Source of the DNA: Acidovorax soli
GTDB taxonomy: Bacteria; Pseudomonadota; Gammaproteobacteria; Burkholderiales; Burkholderiaceae_C
Length of the DNA: 64,000 bases
NCBI RefSeq assembly: GCF_014207955.1
Contig: NZ_JACHLK010000015.1
Span: 1 to 64,000 of the forward strand
Reading direction: 5' to 3'
The position numbers were made by a program, and so were the translations under genes. Below the pieces are notes generated by a model. It made no database searches, was not told the DNA's origin, and saw only the letters and a program-made list of their open reading frames with translations. Positions 46,006-54,744 of this stretch are shown piece after piece. Numbering within the stretch: the first letter of the stretch is position 1; the number at the start of each line of letters is the position of its first letter.

Positions 46006-46959
46006 ATGTCCAAGCTGCCTCCCGTCCTGCAGAACCTCTCGCTGCCCGTCATCGGCTCGCCGCTGTTCATCATCAGCAACCCCAAGCTCGTGATCGAGCA
46101 GTGCAAGGCCGGCGTGGTGGGTTCCATGCCCGCGCTCAATGCACGCCCGGCCGAGCTGCTCGAGGAATGGCTGGCCGAGATCACCGAGACCCTGGCCGCC
46201 TACAACAAGGCCAACCCCGACAGGCCGGCCGCGCCCTTTGCCATCAACCAGATCGTGCACAAAAGCAATGACCGCCTGGAGCACGACATGCAGGTCTGCG
46301 CCAAGTACAAGGTGCCGATCATCATCACCAGCCTGGGCGCGCGCGAGGACGTGAACCAGGCCGTGCACGGCTGGGGTGGCGTGGTGCTGCACGACATCAT
46401 CAACAACAAGTTCGCGCACAAGGCCATCGAGAAGGGCGCCGACGGCCTGATTGCCGTGGCTGCGGGTGCCGGTGGCCATGCGGGTGTGAAAAGCCCGTTC
46501 GCGCTGATCCAGGAGATCCGCCAGTGGTTTGACGGCCCCATCGCGCTCAGCGGCTCCATCGCCAGCGGCGATGCGGTGCTGGCCGCGCAGGCCATGGGCG
46601 CCGACTTCGGCTACATCGGTTCGGCCTTCATCGCCACGCACGAGGCGCGCGCGAGCGAAGAGTACAAGCAGGCCATCGTCGCCGGTTCGTCGGATGACAT
46701 CGTCTACAGCAACCTGTTCACGGGCGTGCACGGCAACTACCTGGCGCCTTCGATCCGCGCTGCCGGCATGGACCCCGACAACCTGCCCGAGTCCGACCCG
46801 AGCAAGATGAACTTCGGCGGCGATGCCAAGAAGGCCTGGAAGGACATCTGGGGCTGCGGCCAGGGCATCGGCGCCATCGACGCCGTGACCAGCACGGCCG
46901 AGCTCGTGGCGCGCCTGCGCCGCGAATACCAGGCCGCCCGCGCACGCCTGGCGCTCTAA
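46006..46959 (+). CDS. Nitronate monooxygenase (2-nitropropane dioxygenase-like)
   Basis: A 317-residue FMN-dependent TIM-barrel enzyme that oxidises alkyl nitronates such as propionate 3-nitronate. FMN and catalytic landmarks: PVIGSPLFIISNPKLVIEQC at the start, VAAGAGGHAG with the catalytic-type histidine, ALSGSIASGDAVLAAQAMGA and DFGYIGSAFIATHEARASEEY. It lies 109 bases after the acyl-CoA dehydrogenase on the same strand. The family also includes enoyl-reductase-like members, so the substrate is not certain. The stop codon abuts a class B palindrome. Confidence 0.9.
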   Translation: MSKLPPVLQNLSLPVIGSPLFIISNPKLVIEQCKAGVVGSMPALNARPAELLEEWLAEITETLAAYNKANPDRPAAPFAINQIVHKSNDRLEHDMQVCAKYKVPIIITSLGAREDVNQAVHGWGGVVLHDIINNKFAHKAIEKGADGLIAVAAGAGGHAGVKSPFALIQEIRQWFDGPIALSGSIASGDAVLAAQAMGADFGYIGSAFIATHEARASEEYKQAIVAGSSDDIVYSNLFTGVHGNYLAPSIRAAGMDPDNLPESDPSKMNFGGDAKKAWKDIWGCGQGIGAIDAVTSTAELVARLRREYQAARARLAL

Positions 46960-47118
46960 GAGGCTGAGAATATTTCGTCCATGCCCGCCTTGCACGCCAA
47001 AGCACCCCGGCTCGTCGTTGCAAATGCTCGCCATAGCCCGCGCTATGGCTGTGCTTTGCGCCTAGATCCGCGGCGTTTTGGCGCGCCTTTCGGGTACGGC
47101 CAAAAAATTCCCAGCCTC
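46960..47118. repeat. Class B imperfect palindrome, copy 2
   Basis: About 159 bp centred on GCCATAGC-CCGC-GCTATGGC (47030-47049). The outer arms GAGGCTGAGAAT (46960-46971) and ATTCCCAGCCTC (47107-47118) pair with one mismatch; CACGCCAAAGC pairs partly with GCGTTTTGGCG. The core TTGCAAATGCTCGCCATAGC is shared with copy 1 at 18694-18853, while outer arms differ in sequence yet still pair. It begins at the base after the nitronate monooxygenase stop codon. Confidence 0.85.
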
Positions 47119-47290
47119 TGATCCCAGCCCGCTGCTCCCCCTGCGCCCGGGCTTGCCCGGGCTTTTTCTTGGCCCTCGGCAGCCTGCCCTGCAAAGCGGT
47201 TCCAAGCGCAAATTTCTGTAACAAGCGACAATAGGCGGTTTTTGCCCGCATCGGCGGGCGGGTCATTCCATTTCGCTCCTTCCGTCTCCC
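46960..47290. other. Gene-free stretch before the acyltransferase
   Basis: These 331 bases hold the class B palindrome and then about 170 bp with no gene. CGGGCTTGCCCGGG-like short palindromes occur near 47149-47165 and are followed by CTTTTTCTT, possibly a further terminator. The acyltransferase promoter should lie in the AT-richer patch around 47200-47240. Confidence 0.5.
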
Positions 47291-48409
47291 ATGTCCTCCG
47301 CCACCTCCCGCATGCCCCTGATCGACATGGTCAAAGGGCTGGCCTGCGCCGCCATCGTCTGCCACCACCTGGCGTTCTACGGCCCCATGTCCGACATCGC
47401 TGCGCCTTTGGCACCGCTGCTGATGGCCTGGCTGTACGACTACGGCCGCATGGCCGTGCAGGTGTTCCTGGTGCTGGGCGGCTACCTCGCGGCCGCCAGC
47501 CTGGCGCCCCAGGGGGTGGCGCGCTTCGACAGCGCCGGCGCGGCGATCACCCGGCGCTTTGTGCGCCTGGTCGTGCCCTATGCCGTGGCCCTGCTGCTGG
47601 CGGTGCTGGTGGCGGCCCTGGTGCGCCCGTGGCTGGACCACCACTCCGTGCCCGATGAGCCCACCCTGGCCCAGCTGCTGGCCAATGCGCTGCTGCTGCA
47701 GGACATCGTGGGCGAGGATGCCCTCTCGGCCGGCGTCTGGTACGTGGCCATCGACTTCCAGCTGTTTGCACTCAGCGTGCTGGTCTGGGCCGGTGTCCGC
47801 TCGCTGCCTGGCGACTGGGCACGCCGACATGGCTCGGTGATCGGCCAGGGCCTGCTGGTGGCGCTCACGGCCGCATCGCTATGGGTGTTCAACCGCGACA
47901 GCGCGCTCGACATGTGGGGCTGGTACTTCTTCGGCGCATACGGCCTGGGCATGCTGGCCTACTGGGCCGTGAAGTCGCCCCGCCCCGCCGGCTGGCTGGC
48001 CCTCATGCTGCTGCTGGGCGGTGTGGCGCTGGCCCTGGAGTTCCGCGGCCGCATCGCGCTGGCCCTGGCGGCCGCCATGCTGCTGGTGGCCGCCCTGCGT
48101 TCGCCGCAACTGCTGCGCTGGCAGGGCTCGGCGCCGCTGGTTCGCCTGGGGCAGATGTCGTACTCGGTCTTCCTCGTGCACTTCGCCGTGTGCCTGCTGG
48201 TCAACGCGGTCATCGGCCACCTGTTTCCCGAGGCGCCCGTGGTCAATGCCCTGGGCATGGCCCTGGCGTTCACCCTGTCGCTGATGGCGGGGCGTGAGCT
48301 CTACCAGCGCGTGGAGCGCCATGTGCCCACCTGGTCCATGGCGCTGCGCTGGCAGGCCGGGCTGGTGGGGGCTGGCATGCTGGTCGCCGTCAGCAGCCAC
48401 TGGGCGTAG
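47291..48409 (+). CDS. Acyltransferase 3 family membrane protein (OafA-like)
   Basis: A 372-residue inner-membrane protein with about ten helices that transfers acyl groups, usually acetyl or succinyl, to surface glycans or other polymers. The N-terminal helix ends with VCHHLAFYGP, carrying the family's essential histidine. RMAVQVFLVLGGYLAA and RRFVRLVVPYAVALLLAV are typical following segments. No SGNH extension is present. It stands alone on its strand with convergent genes downstream. The acceptor is unknown. Confidence 0.88.
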   Translation: MSSATSRMPLIDMVKGLACAAIVCHHLAFYGPMSDIAAPLAPLLMAWLYDYGRMAVQVFLVLGGYLAAASLAPQGVARFDSAGAAITRRFVRLVVPYAVALLLAVLVAALVRPWLDHHSVPDEPTLAQLLANALLLQDIVGEDALSAGVWYVAIDFQLFALSVLVWAGVRSLPGDWARRHGSVIGQGLLVALTAASLWVFNRDSALDMWGWYFFGAYGLGMLAYWAVKSPRPAGWLALMLLLGGVALALEFRGRIALALAAAMLLVAALRSPQLLRWQGSAPLVRLGQMSYSVFLVHFAVCLLVNAVIGHLFPEAPVVNALGMALAFTLSLMAGRELYQRVERHVPTWSMALRWQAGLVGAGMLVAVSSHWA

Positions 48410-48415
48410 CTGGTC

Positions 48416-48973
48416 TCAGACCCAACTGGCGGCGTTGCGCAAGCGGATACCACTGGCGTGCAGACTGCTGCCCCAGAGCGGGCGCAGGGGGGCGAGCGAA
48501 TCCACCACGCGCAGTTCCGTCCGGCTGGCACGCAAGGCGGCCGGCAGGTCGGCCAGGAGCTCTCGGGCCACGGGCAGCACCGCCTGGCGGCTCACGCGCA
48601 TGCCGGCATCTTCCAGGCTCTCGAACGGACCGGGCGGCAGTTCGTAGCGGTGGATCTGCCCCTGGCACACCCGCTCGGCCCAGGCGCTTTCGATGAAGGC
48701 CATGGCCCGCATGCCCGGCTGCAGGCCGCCCAGCCAACGGTCCTGGTCGGCCGGGGCCGAGTCAGGCCGTGTCCAGATCACGATGCGCGGGCATTCCCGC
48801 GGAAACAGGTACAGCTGCTGGTGCGCCTCATCGATGGCCCACACCAGCGGGCCATTGAGCCATTCCTGGCCTGGCGGGCGCGCAGCCGGCATGCGGACCG
48901 GGCGTGGTTCGAAGGAGGCGATGTCCGGGTCGTCGCTGAAGTGGAACAGGCGCATGCCTGGCGGCACCGCCAT
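48416..48973 (-). CDS. DUF6886-like small cytoplasmic protein
   Basis: A 185-residue soluble protein. GMRLFHFSDDPDIASFEPRP at the N-terminus and VWAIDEAHQQLYLFPRECPR following match, as I recall, the family called DUF6886, of unknown function. No signal peptide or helices in the membrane are seen. The start at 48973 overlaps the stop of the upstream gene (ATGA); the open frame further upstream is a shadow. It converges with the acyltransferase gene, leaving six bases between the stops. Confidence 0.75.
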   Translation of the reverse strand: MAVPPGMRLFHFSDDPDIASFEPRPVRMPAARPPGQEWLNGPLVWAIDEAHQQLYLFPRECPRIVIWTRPDSAPADQDRWLGGLQPGMRAMAFIESAWAERVCQGQIHRYELPPGPFESLEDAGMRVSRQAVLPVARELLADLPAALRASRTELRVVDSLAPLRPLWGSSLHASGIRLRNAASWV

Positions 48974-49377
48974 CAGGCCGGTGGCAGGCCTTCGCGCCGC
49001 TTGCGCTGCTTGTCCAGGAACCAGGCCATGAAGGGCAGCAGCAACATCGAGCCGGGGATCACCCAGATGAACAGGTAGGGGCTGACCGACGAGGCCGAGC
49101 GCATCACGTCGCGCAGTTGATCGCGCTCTTCGGCCGTCCAGTTGCCCTCGCGGCGCTGCTTCATGAGCCAGGCGACGGAGCCCTTCATGGTCGCGATCTC
49201 GCGCTTCAGGCGGCTTTTCTCGCGGCTGTTGCCGGCCAGGAAGGAGCAGAACCACTCGGGCGCGCGCTCCATGCGCTGCTGGAAGGCGGTGGTCGAATCC
49301 GGGTCGAACGCGGGCACGGTGGCGCTTGCCGGTGGCGTGGCATGGCGTTCGTCGGGTAGATTCTGGGGCGCGGTCAT
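48973..49377 (-). CDS. Small predicted membrane protein of unknown function
   Basis: A 134-residue protein. Residues about 1-35 are Pro/Ala-rich; 45-95 are charged and helical (REKSRLKREIATMKGSVAWL, then EGNWTAEERDQLRDVM). A single membrane segment near 103-122 (SPYLFIWVIPGSMLLLPFMA) ends with a basic tail KQRKRR. The arrangement vaguely recalls the membrane-proximal part of LETM1-like proteins, but this is weak. The ATG at 49377 is favoured over one 14 codons earlier. It is coupled to the following gene. Confidence 0.7.
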   Translation of the reverse strand: MTAPQNLPDERHATPPASATVPAFDPDSTTAFQQRMERAPEWFCSFLAGNSREKSRLKREIATMKGSVAWLMKQRREGNWTAEERDQLRDVMRSASSVSPYLFIWVIPGSMLLLPFMAWFLDKQRKRREGLPPA

Positions 49378-49457
49378 GGCCCGCAATTGTCGCTGCTCGC
49401 TTCCGATGCCGCAAAGCACTGTTGCAAATTGCCGCCAGCGATGGCGGCGGCGTGGGC

Positions 49458-49871
49458 TCAGCGGTGCAGTTCGCCCGCCGCCTCGGGCTGGTACAGGATG
49501 GCCTTGACCCGCACCGTCATGGGCTTGCCGCCCGGGCCGGGCCAGACCAGCGCGTCGCCCACGGACAGGCCCAGCAGCGCGCTGCCCACGGGCGCGAAGA
49601 TCGACAGCCGGTCGGCGCTGCCGTCCATGTCGCGCGGGTACACCAGGGTCAGGCAGAACTCCTTGCCCGTCTCCTCGATGGCGAACTGCACCGTGGAGTT
49701 CATGGTCACCACGTGCGGCGGAATCTCCTCGGGCGCCACCACCTCGGCGCGGTCGATCTCGGCCTGCAGATCGGCCTTGCCCGGGAAGACGCTGGCCGGA
49801 ATGGCGGCCAGCAGGGCCTCGATGCGGTCAACGTCCAGGGACGACAGGATGATCTGGGGCTTGCGCGCCAT
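49458..49871 (-). CDS. rnk: Rnk/GreA-GreB family nucleoside diphosphate kinase regulator
   Basis: A 137-residue protein with a short N-terminal coiled segment (SSLDVDRIEALLAAI) and the GreA/GreB C-terminal domain (VVAPEEIPPHVVTMNSTVQF, then LSIFAPVGSALLGLSVGDAL). Rnk binds RNA polymerase near the secondary channel and lacks the long coiled coil that lets GreA and GreB stimulate cleavage. The length fits Rnk. The start at 49871 is preceded on its strand by GAGGTACTGCC. Confidence 0.9.
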   Translation of the reverse strand: MARKPQIILSSLDVDRIEALLAAIPASVFPGKADLQAEIDRAEVVAPEEIPPHVVTMNSTVQFAIEETGKEFCLTLVYPRDMDGSADRLSIFAPVGSALLGLSVGDALVWPGPGGKPMTVRVKAILYQPEAAGELHR

Positions 49872-49977
49872 GGCAGTACCTCGCTTGGTGATGGTGGTTG
49901 CAAAGCGCGGGACTATAGGCCGGACTGCGGGCTTTGCCCGCAATCTCGCACTGCACCGTGCGGACATTCACCGGCGT

Positions 49978-51000
49978 TCAGTCGCCTGTGATGTTGCGCG
50001 CCTTGATCAGTGCGCCAAAGCGCTTGCTGTCGCTCATCGCCCGGTCGTGGAAGGCCTTGGGCGCCATGGGTGCGGGCTCGCCACCCAGCGCGGCAATGCG
50101 CTCCTGCACGGCAGGCGTGGCCAGGATCTTGTTGATCTCGCGGTTGAGTTTCGTGACCACCTCGGCCGGCGTGCCCGCAGGGGCATAGAAGCCGAACAGC
50201 GTGTCGGCATCGAAGCCCTTCAAGCCCACCTCGTCCAGTGTGGGCACGTCGGGGAACTGCGGCGAGCGCTTGGCGCTACCCACGGCCAGCAGGCGCAGCT
50301 TGCCCGCCTTCACATGCTGCAGGCCGATGCCGGGGTCGAACATGAAGTCCACCTGCCCGCCCAGCAAGTCCTGCATGGCGGGTGCCGCGCCGCGGTAGGG
50401 CACGTGCACGGCGAACACATTGGCCTGGGTCTTGAGCATCTCGGCCGCCAGGTGGGGCGAGCTGCCATTGCCCGGTGTGCCGAAGCTCACCTTGCCCGGG
50501 TTGGCCTTGAGGTAGGCCAGGAACTCCTGGATGGTGTTCACCGGCAGCGTGGGGCGCACCTCCAGGAACACCAGCACGCGCGCCGCCGCGGCCACGGGCA
50601 TGAGGTCCTTCACCGGGTCGAAGGGCATCTTGGGGTAGATGTGCGGGTTCACCGAGACCATGCCGCCCGAGCTCATGAGCAGGGTGTAGCCATCGGCCGG
50701 CGACTTGGCCACCGCCTCACCACCGATGTTGCCGCCCGCGCCGCCGCGGTTCTCCACCACCACGGGCTGGCCCAGGGCCGCTTGCAGCGGCACCGTCACG
50801 GCCCGCGCGATCTGGTCGGCGGCACCGCCCGCGGGGAAGTTCACCACCACCTTGATGGGCTTGGCCGGATAGGTCTCCGCATGGGCGCCCATGGGCAACA
50901 GGGCCGTACCCGCCAGGGCGGCCAGGGCCAGGGCGCCCGCCAGGCGGCGGCGCGGGGAGGAATGCTGGGGTGCGGTTGGATGCGTTGTCTTCATGCTCAT
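49978..51000 (-). CDS. Bug/TctC-family periplasmic solute receptor
   Basis: A 340-residue receptor of the Bug type, abundant in Burkholderiales and used with tripartite tricarboxylate transporters or as orphan sensors. The signal peptide covers about 1-41 (ending PMGAHA). The mature start ETYPAKPIKVVVNFPAGGAADQIARAV and PVVVENRGGAGGNIGGEAVA are family hallmarks. It follows the benzoylformate decarboxylase-like gene by 58 bases on the same strand. This suggests that it binds an aromatic 2-oxo or hydroxy acid; this is inference. No TctAB genes are present. Confidence 0.9.
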   Translation of the reverse strand: MSMKTTHPTAPQHSSPRRRLAGALALAALAGTALLPMGAHAETYPAKPIKVVVNFPAGGAADQIARAVTVPLQAALGQPVVVENRGGAGGNIGGEAVAKSPADGYTLLMSSGGMVSVNPHIYPKMPFDPVKDLMPVAAAARVLVFLEVRPTLPVNTIQEFLAYLKANPGKVSFGTPGNGSSPHLAAEMLKTQANVFAVHVPYRGAAPAMQDLLGGQVDFMFDPGIGLQHVKAGKLRLLAVGSAKRSPQFPDVPTLDEVGLKGFDADTLFGFYAPAGTPAEVVTKLNREINKILATPAVQERIAALGGEPAPMAPKAFHDRAMSDSKRFGALIKARNITGD

Positions 51001-51058
51001 GTCTCCAGAAATCGGGGTGCCCGGTGCTCCGGGTCTGTGCAGGCGAGGGGCGGGGTGG

Positions 51059-52684
51059 TCAGGCCACGTCGACCTCCACCAAAATGGGCCGGGGGTGCGC
51101 CAGCGCATCGCGCAGCACCTGGTGCAGTTGCGCGGCATCGGCCACGTGCACGGCATCGCAGCCCTGGCCGCGCGCCAGCGCCAGAAAATCCAGGTCCGGC
51201 AGGTCCGTGCCTTCGAGCTTGTCCTCAGGGCCGAAGCCGAAGGTCGGCGCAAACTCCTGTAGCGCTGCATAGCGCCGGTTCTTCAAGATGATGAAGGTGA
51301 TGGGCAATTGCAGCTGCGCCGCGCTCCACAGCGCCTGGATGGAGTACATCGCCGAGCCGTCACCCAGGAGGCCGATCACCTTGGCCTCGGGCCGCGCCAA
51401 CGCCACGCCCACGGCGGCCGGCATGGCATAGCCCAGGCCGCCGCTGCACATGGTGTAGAAGGTCTCGCTGTGCAGAATGGGCAGGTAGGCATGCATGGCG
51501 GCGCGCGAACTCGGTGCCTCTTCCACCACGATGGAGAGGGCATCGCGCACCTCGGCCAGGGTCTGCATCACATAGGGCACGCTCATCAGCGCCGAGGGCT
51601 CGGCGCGCGGCCGCGCTGCGCGAAGCGGTGGAGCAGGGCGCTTGCGCGGTGCCGGGCGGGCCAGCAGGTCCTGCACGCCCAGGCGCACACCGCCCACGGC
51701 CGAGGTGCCCTCGGGCGTCCAGGCCGCCGTGCCCGGGTCCTCGATCAATTGCACCAGTTGCGCGCCCGGCGGCACATGCGGGCCCTGGCCCTCCACGTGG
51801 TAGGTAAAGGCCGCGGCGCCCAGCGCGAACACCAGGTCGTGCCCGCCGAGCAGCGCCACGATCTTTTCGCGCATGGCGGGCAACAGGCCCATGAAGAGCC
51901 GGTGGTCCTGCGGAAAGCCGCAGCGCCCCGACATGGGGGCGATCCACACGGCGGCGTTGTGCCGCTCGGCCAGGGCCACCACATCGTCCCAGGCACCATC
52001 GCGGTCCACGGCTGCGCCCACCACGAACACCGGGCGCTCGGCTGCATCGAGCGCGTCGCCGATGGCGCCCAGCACGCGCGGCTCGGGCCGGCTCTCGGTG
52101 CTCACCGTGCGCGCGGCCAGCGGTTCGCAGGGCTTGCTCCAGTCGTCCGCGGGGATGGACACCAGCACCGGCCCGCGCGGCTGCTGCATGGCGATGTAGT
52201 AGGCACGGGCAATGGCCAGCGGCACGTCTTCGGCGCGCGCGGGCTCGATGCTCCACTTCACATAGGGCTTGGGCAGCTCGGTGGCCTGGCCCGAGAACAG
52301 AAAGGGGTCGAACGGCAGGATGGAGCGCGCCTGCTGCCCGGCCGTGATCACCATGGGCGTGCGGTTCTTGTGCGCCGTGAAGATATTGCCCATGGCATGG
52401 CCCACGCCGGCCGCCGAATGCAGGTTCACGAAGGCCGCGTTCTGCGTGGCCTGGGCATAGCCGTCGGCCATGCCCACCACCACGGCCTCCTGCAGGCCCA
52501 GGATGTAGCGAAAGTCTTGGGGGAAGTCGAGGAACAGCGGCAGCTCGGTCGAGCCCGGGTTGCCGAAGATGGTGTCGATGCCGAAGCCGCGCAGCAGGTC
52601 GAGCACGACCTCGCGCACGGTGGGGCGCAGGTCGGTGGCAGAAGGTGCGGCGTCGGTGGCACGGGGCGCGGTGGCCTGGAGCAT
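51059..52684 (-). CDS. mdlC: Benzoylformate decarboxylase-like thiamine diphosphate enzyme
   Basis: A 541-residue ThDP-dependent enzyme. The N-terminal domain has FGNPGSTELPLFLDFPQDFR, with the active-site Ser of MdlC, then LGLQEAVVVGMADGYAQAT with the cofactor-activating Glu, and NLHSAAGVGHAMGN with the active-site His. The ThDP motif is LLGDGSAMYSIQALWSAAQL. The similarity to mandelate-pathway benzoylformate decarboxylase (2-oxo-phenylacetate to benzaldehyde) is close in these segments. Related oxo-acid decarboxylases remain possible. It is the first gene of a leftward pair with a Bug receptor, divergent from a LysR regulator. Confidence 0.85.
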   Translation of the reverse strand: MLQATAPRATDAAPSATDLRPTVREVVLDLLRGFGIDTIFGNPGSTELPLFLDFPQDFRYILGLQEAVVVGMADGYAQATQNAAFVNLHSAAGVGHAMGNIFTAHKNRTPMVITAGQQARSILPFDPFLFSGQATELPKPYVKWSIEPARAEDVPLAIARAYYIAMQQPRGPVLVSIPADDWSKPCEPLAARTVSTESRPEPRVLGAIGDALDAAERPVFVVGAAVDRDGAWDDVVALAERHNAAVWIAPMSGRCGFPQDHRLFMGLLPAMREKIVALLGGHDLVFALGAAAFTYHVEGQGPHVPPGAQLVQLIEDPGTAAWTPEGTSAVGGVRLGVQDLLARPAPRKRPAPPLRAARPRAEPSALMSVPYVMQTLAEVRDALSIVVEEAPSSRAAMHAYLPILHSETFYTMCSGGLGYAMPAAVGVALARPEAKVIGLLGDGSAMYSIQALWSAAQLQLPITFIILKNRRYAALQEFAPTFGFGPEDKLEGTDLPDLDFLALARGQGCDAVHVADAAQLHQVLRDALAHPRPILVEVDVA

Positions 52685-52735
52685 GGGGAAGGTCGGTGCA
52701 GGTGGAAAACACCGATCTTCGGGGGGCGCGGAATA

Positions 52736-52752
52736 TCCATCAATACAATGGA
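52736..52752. promoter_or_regulatory. LysR-type operator candidate
   Basis: TCCAT (52736-52740) and ATGGA (52748-52752) are inverted around seven bases, giving a T-N-A box-like dyad in the 90-bp divergent gap between the decarboxylase-like gene and the LysR gene. It lies 23 bp before the LysR start and about 52 bp before the decarboxylase start, the normal autoregulatory layout. Confidence 0.6.
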
Positions 52753-52774
52753 TTGACTAAGTGGTATTCGCTCA

Positions 52775-53674
52775 ATGCATATCAAGGACATCGACCTCAA
52801 CCTGCTGCGCCTGTTCGATGCGGTCTACCGCACGCGCAGCGTGAGCCGTGCAGCCGAGCTCATGGACCTGACCCAGCCGGCCGCCAGCCAGGCGCTCACG
52901 CGGCTGCGCCTCTTGATCCAGGACCCGCTGTTCGTGCGTGCCGGCGGCGGCGTGCAGCCCACGCCCCGGGCCGACCGTCTGGCCGACGCCGTGCGCAGCG
53001 CCCTGGGCACCCTGGAGGAGGCGCTCAACGAGTCCGCGCTGTTCGACCCGCTGCAGTCGCGCAAGGTGTTCCGCATCCACATGAGCGACATCGGCGAAGG
53101 CCGCTTTCTGCCCGAGCTGATGCGCGCACTGCGCCAGCAGGCCCCTGGCGTGCGGCTGGAGACGCAGCCCGTGCCCGGGGACCAGATCGCGCCCCTGCTC
53201 GACAGCGGCCGCATCGACTTTGCCTTCGGCTTTCTGCCCGCCGTGCGCGACACGCAGCGCGTGCAGCTGCTGCGTGACCGCTATATCGTGCTGCTGCGCG
53301 AAGGCCACCCCTTCGCGCGCCGCAAACGCAGCGGCGCGGCATTGCTCGACGACTTGAAGCAACTCGAATTCGTCGCCGTGCGCTCGCACTCGGACACGCT
53401 GCGCATCCTGGCGCTGCTGCAGCTCGAAGACCGCCTGCGCCTGACCACCGAGCATTTCATGGTGCTGCCCTCCATCGTGCGTGGCACCGACCTGGCCGTG
53501 GTCATGCCGCGCAACATCGCCCAGGGCTTTGCCGCCGAGGGCGGCTACACCCTCATCGAGCCCGCGCTGCCGCTGCGCGACTTCACGGTGTCACTGCACT
53601 GGAGCAAGCGCTTCGAGGCCGACCCGGGCAACCGCTGGCTGCGCGGGGTGATCGAGGGCTTGTTCCGGGAATAG
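52775..53674 (+). CDS. LysR-family transcriptional regulator
   Basis: A 299-residue regulator. The winged helix-turn-helix is at about residues 8-67 (SVSRAAELMDLTQPAASQAL) and the effector domain spans about 95-295. It is divergent from the decarboxylase-receptor pair and probably responds to an aromatic acid intermediate. The style RLFDAVYRTRSVSRAAE is close to NodD/LinR-like and aromatic-degradation LysR proteins. A dyad sits in the intergenic region. Confidence 0.92.
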   Translation: MHIKDIDLNLLRLFDAVYRTRSVSRAAELMDLTQPAASQALTRLRLLIQDPLFVRAGGGVQPTPRADRLADAVRSALGTLEEALNESALFDPLQSRKVFRIHMSDIGEGRFLPELMRALRQQAPGVRLETQPVPGDQIAPLLDSGRIDFAFGFLPAVRDTQRVQLLRDRYIVLLREGHPFARRKRSGAALLDDLKQLEFVAVRSHSDTLRILALLQLEDRLRLTTEHFMVLPSIVRGTDLAVVMPRNIAQGFAAEGGYTLIEPALPLRDFTVSLHWSKRFEADPGNRWLRGVIEGLFRE

Positions 53675-53703
53675 GCGGTCCAACGCCGCCCCCCTTGCCG
53701 CAC

Positions 53704-54201
53704 TCAGCGGAAGTCGAAGGCGCTGAACAGGCGCGTCCACCGTTCGCCGTCGTACAGGCAGGCGCCATAGGGTCCTGCGGTGAGCATATGCCTGCCATCG
53801 GGGCTGATGTCGATGCGCCCGGTCACCATGGAGCTGGGGGCGTGCTCGTCCACCTCGCCCAGCGGCACCAGCTCCTTGTCGGCGCTGATGACGTAAACCC
53901 CCTCCTGCGCGCCAAAGTACATGCGCCCCTGGAACCAGTGCGCGTCCACCGGTTGTGAGCCCCAGGCCAGCTCGCTGCTGGCGACCTGCTCCCAGTGCGC
54001 CTCCCGACCTGCCCAGACATTGCCATGCAGATCGCTCACATAGACCTTGCCATCGCCAGCGCAGCACACGGTTTCCAACTGCGCCTGGGTGGGCAGGGGG
54101 CACGGGTGCCAGTGGGTTCCATCAAAGCGCCACAGGTCGCCCTCGCCACCGGCGGCATAGAAGTCGGTATCGCTGAACGCGCTCAGGTCGTTGAAGCCCA
54201 T
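53704..54201. repeat. 498-bp direct repeat, copy 1 (3' half of paralog A)
   Basis: This 498-bp segment, encoding the C-terminal half of paralog A from MGFNDLSAF to FSAFDFR, is nearly identical in DNA and of exactly the same length as 54745-55242. Adjacent N-terminal coding parts are much less alike, so the identity is confined to the 3' part plus a weaker zone just before it. Confidence 0.85.
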
Positions 54202-54711
54202 GGCACGGCTGCGGGCATCGCTTTGCCAGGGCGCGCCCCAGCCCTCGCCGTGCAGATCCACCCACTGGTCCATGCCTTCGCGCCGGTACAGGCGCCGGTT
54301 GCTGCCCACGGCATACAGCTTGCCGGCGGCGCGTACCACCCGGCGGATGGTCACCATGGTGTCCGCGGGCGTCTTCAGGCTGATGAGGTCTTCGATGGAC
54401 GCTTCCATGCCGCGCCGCCTGGAGTCCGAGGAATACACCTGGCTGGCCGTGTCCACGGCCACGTACTCTTCGGGAGCATACCCGCGTGCAATCGTGGAAA
54501 ACCGCATGTCCCCCGTGTCGAAATACCCCAGGCGCGGCGCCGTCGGTCCATCCAGCCCCACCACCAGAAACCGGGTTCTCGGCAGGGTGTCGCGTGAATC
54601 CTTTTCTTCGACCAGAAGAAAGCAGAACCGGTCGACGGTGTTGAAAGCACAGTCGTAGACCGTGTAGCCCTCGACATGGGATTTGAACGTGGCCTTGGAA
54701 AAAATCTTCAT
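53704..54711 (-). CDS. Beta-propeller-like protein of unknown function, paralog A
   Basis: A 335-residue cytoplasmic-looking protein without signal peptide. The N-terminus MKIFSKATFKSHVEGYTVYDCAF aligns with both neighbouring paralogs (GYxxYDC-like). From about residue 105 it holds blade-like repeats of the form xYxxGxxGxLWRFDGxxW: KLYAVGSNRRLYRREGMDQW, FYAAGGEGDLWRFDG, KVYVSDLHGNVW, RMYFGAQEGVYVIS and DGRHMLTAGPYGACLYDGERW. The last 166 residues are almost identical to paralog B; the first 105 are diverged. Two more starts lie 3 and 11 codons upstream; 54711 is chosen by alignment. Family not recognised. It ends 29 bases from the convergent LysR gene. Confidence 0.8.
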   Translation of the reverse strand: MKIFSKATFKSHVEGYTVYDCAFNTVDRFCFLLVEEKDSRDTLPRTRFLVVGLDGPTAPRLGYFDTGDMRFSTIARGYAPEEYVAVDTASQVYSSDSRRRGMEASIEDLISLKTPADTMVTIRRVVRAAGKLYAVGSNRRLYRREGMDQWVDLHGEGWGAPWQSDARSRAMGFNDLSAFSDTDFYAAGGEGDLWRFDGTHWHPCPLPTQAQLETVCCAGDGKVYVSDLHGNVWAGREAHWEQVASSELAWGSQPVDAHWFQGRMYFGAQEGVYVISADKELVPLGEVDEHAPSSMVTGRIDISPDGRHMLTAGPYGACLYDGERWTRLFSAFDFR

Positions 54712-54744
54712 GTGCTCCATCCCTGCTCCATGCGCATCGGGCAT

